DNA of 64,000 nucleotides from Glaciecola sp049650345. Lineage in GTDB: Bacteria > Pseudomonadota > Gammaproteobacteria > Enterobacterales > Alteromonadaceae. Location: NCBI GenBank assembly GCA_049650345.1, contig JBARZY010000128.1:13216-77215 (forward strand), read 5' to 3'. Shown here piece after piece: positions 63,086 through 64,000 of this stretch. Each line of letters starts with the position of its first letter. The first letter of the stretch is position 1. The position numbers and the translations under genes are program-made. The notes under the pieces are model-generated. The model worked only from the letters and a program-made list of their open reading frames with translations. It made no database searches and was not told the origin of the DNA.

Positions 63086-63310
63086 TTAGGCTTGTGTTTG
63101 CTCTGCACAGCTTTTTAGCCCTAGTTTTTTAAATATGATTGAAGCGGGGCAAAAACCAGAGAACGAAAACTGCAACAAATTGGCGCCAATAAATACGGTA
63201 AACCACATAAAGTTTGCATGCACTAGCTGCGTTAATAACACTGATACAAGTACCATGACGCCTGCAAATCTAAATACCGCTTTTTCAATTGATAGTGTGG
63301 GTTGTGACAT
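63086..63310 (-). CDS. DUF2892 inner-membrane protein
   Basis: The 74-residue protein has two hydrophobic segments (about 11-28 and 33-52) around the motif FSGFCPASIIFKKLG, which is typical of DUF2892 and of the membrane tail of YgaP-type rhodanese proteins. The conserved Cys-Pro may be redox active. GAGG precedes the ATG. It follows the beta-barrel gene by 31 bases on the same strand and may be cotranscribed. Function unknown. Confidence 0.85.
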   Translation of the reverse strand: MSQPTLSIEKAVFRFAGVMVLVSVLLTQLVHANFMWFTVFIGANLLQFSFSGFCPASIIFKKLGLKSCAEQTQA

Positions 63311-63341
63311 AACTTACCTCGTTTTTGATAGTAGAAAATGA

Positions 63342-64000
63342 TTAGTAATTGTATGTAATGCGCAGCCACGCATTGCTGTTTTGCTGATGTTGACCAAAGA
63401 ACGTATGATCTTTATCTCCATAAAATAAATTAGCACCTACCGAATACTGCCAGTTATCGTTGTGTCTATATTGTATAGAAGGCTTTAGGTATGCGTCGTT
63501 ATCGCTGGGTGAATAAAATACGAATAACGAAGTACTCAGCTTTTGTTGCATGGCTCTATGAGTGAGTCGTAGTGTGGTTACCTGTCGATTTTGCTCGCTA
63601 GCAGTGTTTTCGAACAATACATTGTTTATGTATTGATGATATTGCCGTGTATGTTCTAGGTAAAACTGCACAGAGCCCGTTAGGTTTTTAACCAGTTCTT
63701 GCTCGTAACCCAGTAATAGCTTGCTTTGATCGTTGGCAATATTCGGTTTATTTCCGTCTCTATCTTCAATACTGTTATACACGCTAAATTCTGCGTTAAA
63801 TATGCCGTTAGCTAGCGGTAATCTGGCGCTCGCACCATAGGTTCTCAGCTGCGGAAAATAAAGCAGGCCTGTCAAATCACCGCTTGAATAAGAGCCTACA
63901 GGCGTTGTCCAACGTCCTTTGTAACCATATGCTGCATACTCAACGCCGTTTACTGTGCTGGCAATACGCATTGACCATTGTGGCGAACGATGATTGATTG
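63342..64000 (-). CDS. Outer-membrane beta-barrel protein, C-terminal part
   Basis: The frame is open to the window edge, so the N-terminus is missing; an internal ATG at 63971 is not the start because coding continues upstream (HRSPQWS). About 219 residues are present: alternating hydrophobic and polar strands, frequent aromatic residues, and a terminal WLRITYNY typical of outer-membrane barrels. Segments such as TYGASARLPLANGIFNAEFSVYNS suggest a porin-like barrel. I do not recognise the family. Confidence 0.65.
   Translation of the reverse strand, partial: INHRSPQWSMRIASTVNGVEYAAYGYKGRWTTPVGSYSSGDLTGLLYFPQLRTYGASARLPLANGIFNAEFSVYNSIEDRDGNKPNIANDQSKLLLGYEQELVKNLTGSVQFYLEHTRQYHQYINNVLFENTASEQNRQVTTLRLTHRAMQQKLSTSLFVFYSPSDNDAYLKPSIQYRHNDNWQYSVGANLFYGDKDHTFFGQHQQNSNAWLRITYNY

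Overview
The window looks like ordinary chromosome from a marine gammaproteobacterium, most likely Alteromonadales (Alteromonas/Glaciecola-like). This is inferred from the gene order gmk-rpoZ-spoT-trmH-recG, a hemCDXY operon, the AcnD/PrpF form of the methylcitrate cycle, two exported S9 peptidases and a moderate base composition. I see no insertion sequence, prophage, CRISPR array, rRNA or tRNA. The replicon appears stable, with one disabled gene.

Left part (1-18.2 kb): the end of a cytidine deaminase gene, an exported S9 peptidase, mgsA, and then a complete cyanophycin locus on the minus strand. The order of transcription is iadA-cphB, a terminator, then cphA and a second CphA-like gene that lacks the ATP-grasp domain. 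dgt, a beta-barrel protein, metY-type sulfhydrylase and roxA follow. An alpha/beta hydrolase gene is interrupted by one in-frame stop. A three-gene ECF sigma / membrane protein / exported coiled-coil operon closes the region.

Middle part (18.8-46.9 kb): a 1685-residue exported protein carries 17 uninterrupted 35-residue thrombospondin type-3 calcium-binding repeats. Next is the propionate/2-methylcitrate block: prpE, an opposite-strand lipoprotein with VNG repeats, then gntR-prpB-prpC-acnD-prpF behind a promoter loaded with TTGTCGACAA palindromes. After it come a second S9 peptidase, two exported endonuclease/exonuclease/phosphatase proteins, two VOC proteins, a LysR regulator, a peptidoglycan-recycling operon (anmK-nagZ-isochorismatase-like), and a three-gene signalling unit made of a PhnD-like binding protein, a histidine kinase and a response regulator with a degenerate HD-GYP domain.

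Right part (47-64 kb): a minus-strand cyaY-esterase-hemCDXY operon, then the plus-strand gmk, rpoZ, spoT, ridA and trmH genes, a thioredoxin-fold protein, a REC-GGDEF diguanylate cyclase, a small MscS channel that seems to start with ATT, recG, rsmJ and a Prx5-type peroxiredoxin. The window ends with a DUF2892 membrane protein and a beta-barrel gene running off the edge. The most distinctive observations are the M-domain-only CphA partner, the PhnD/kinase/degenerate HD-GYP unit, the operator array on the prp promoter, the ECF operon, and the regular TSP3 array.
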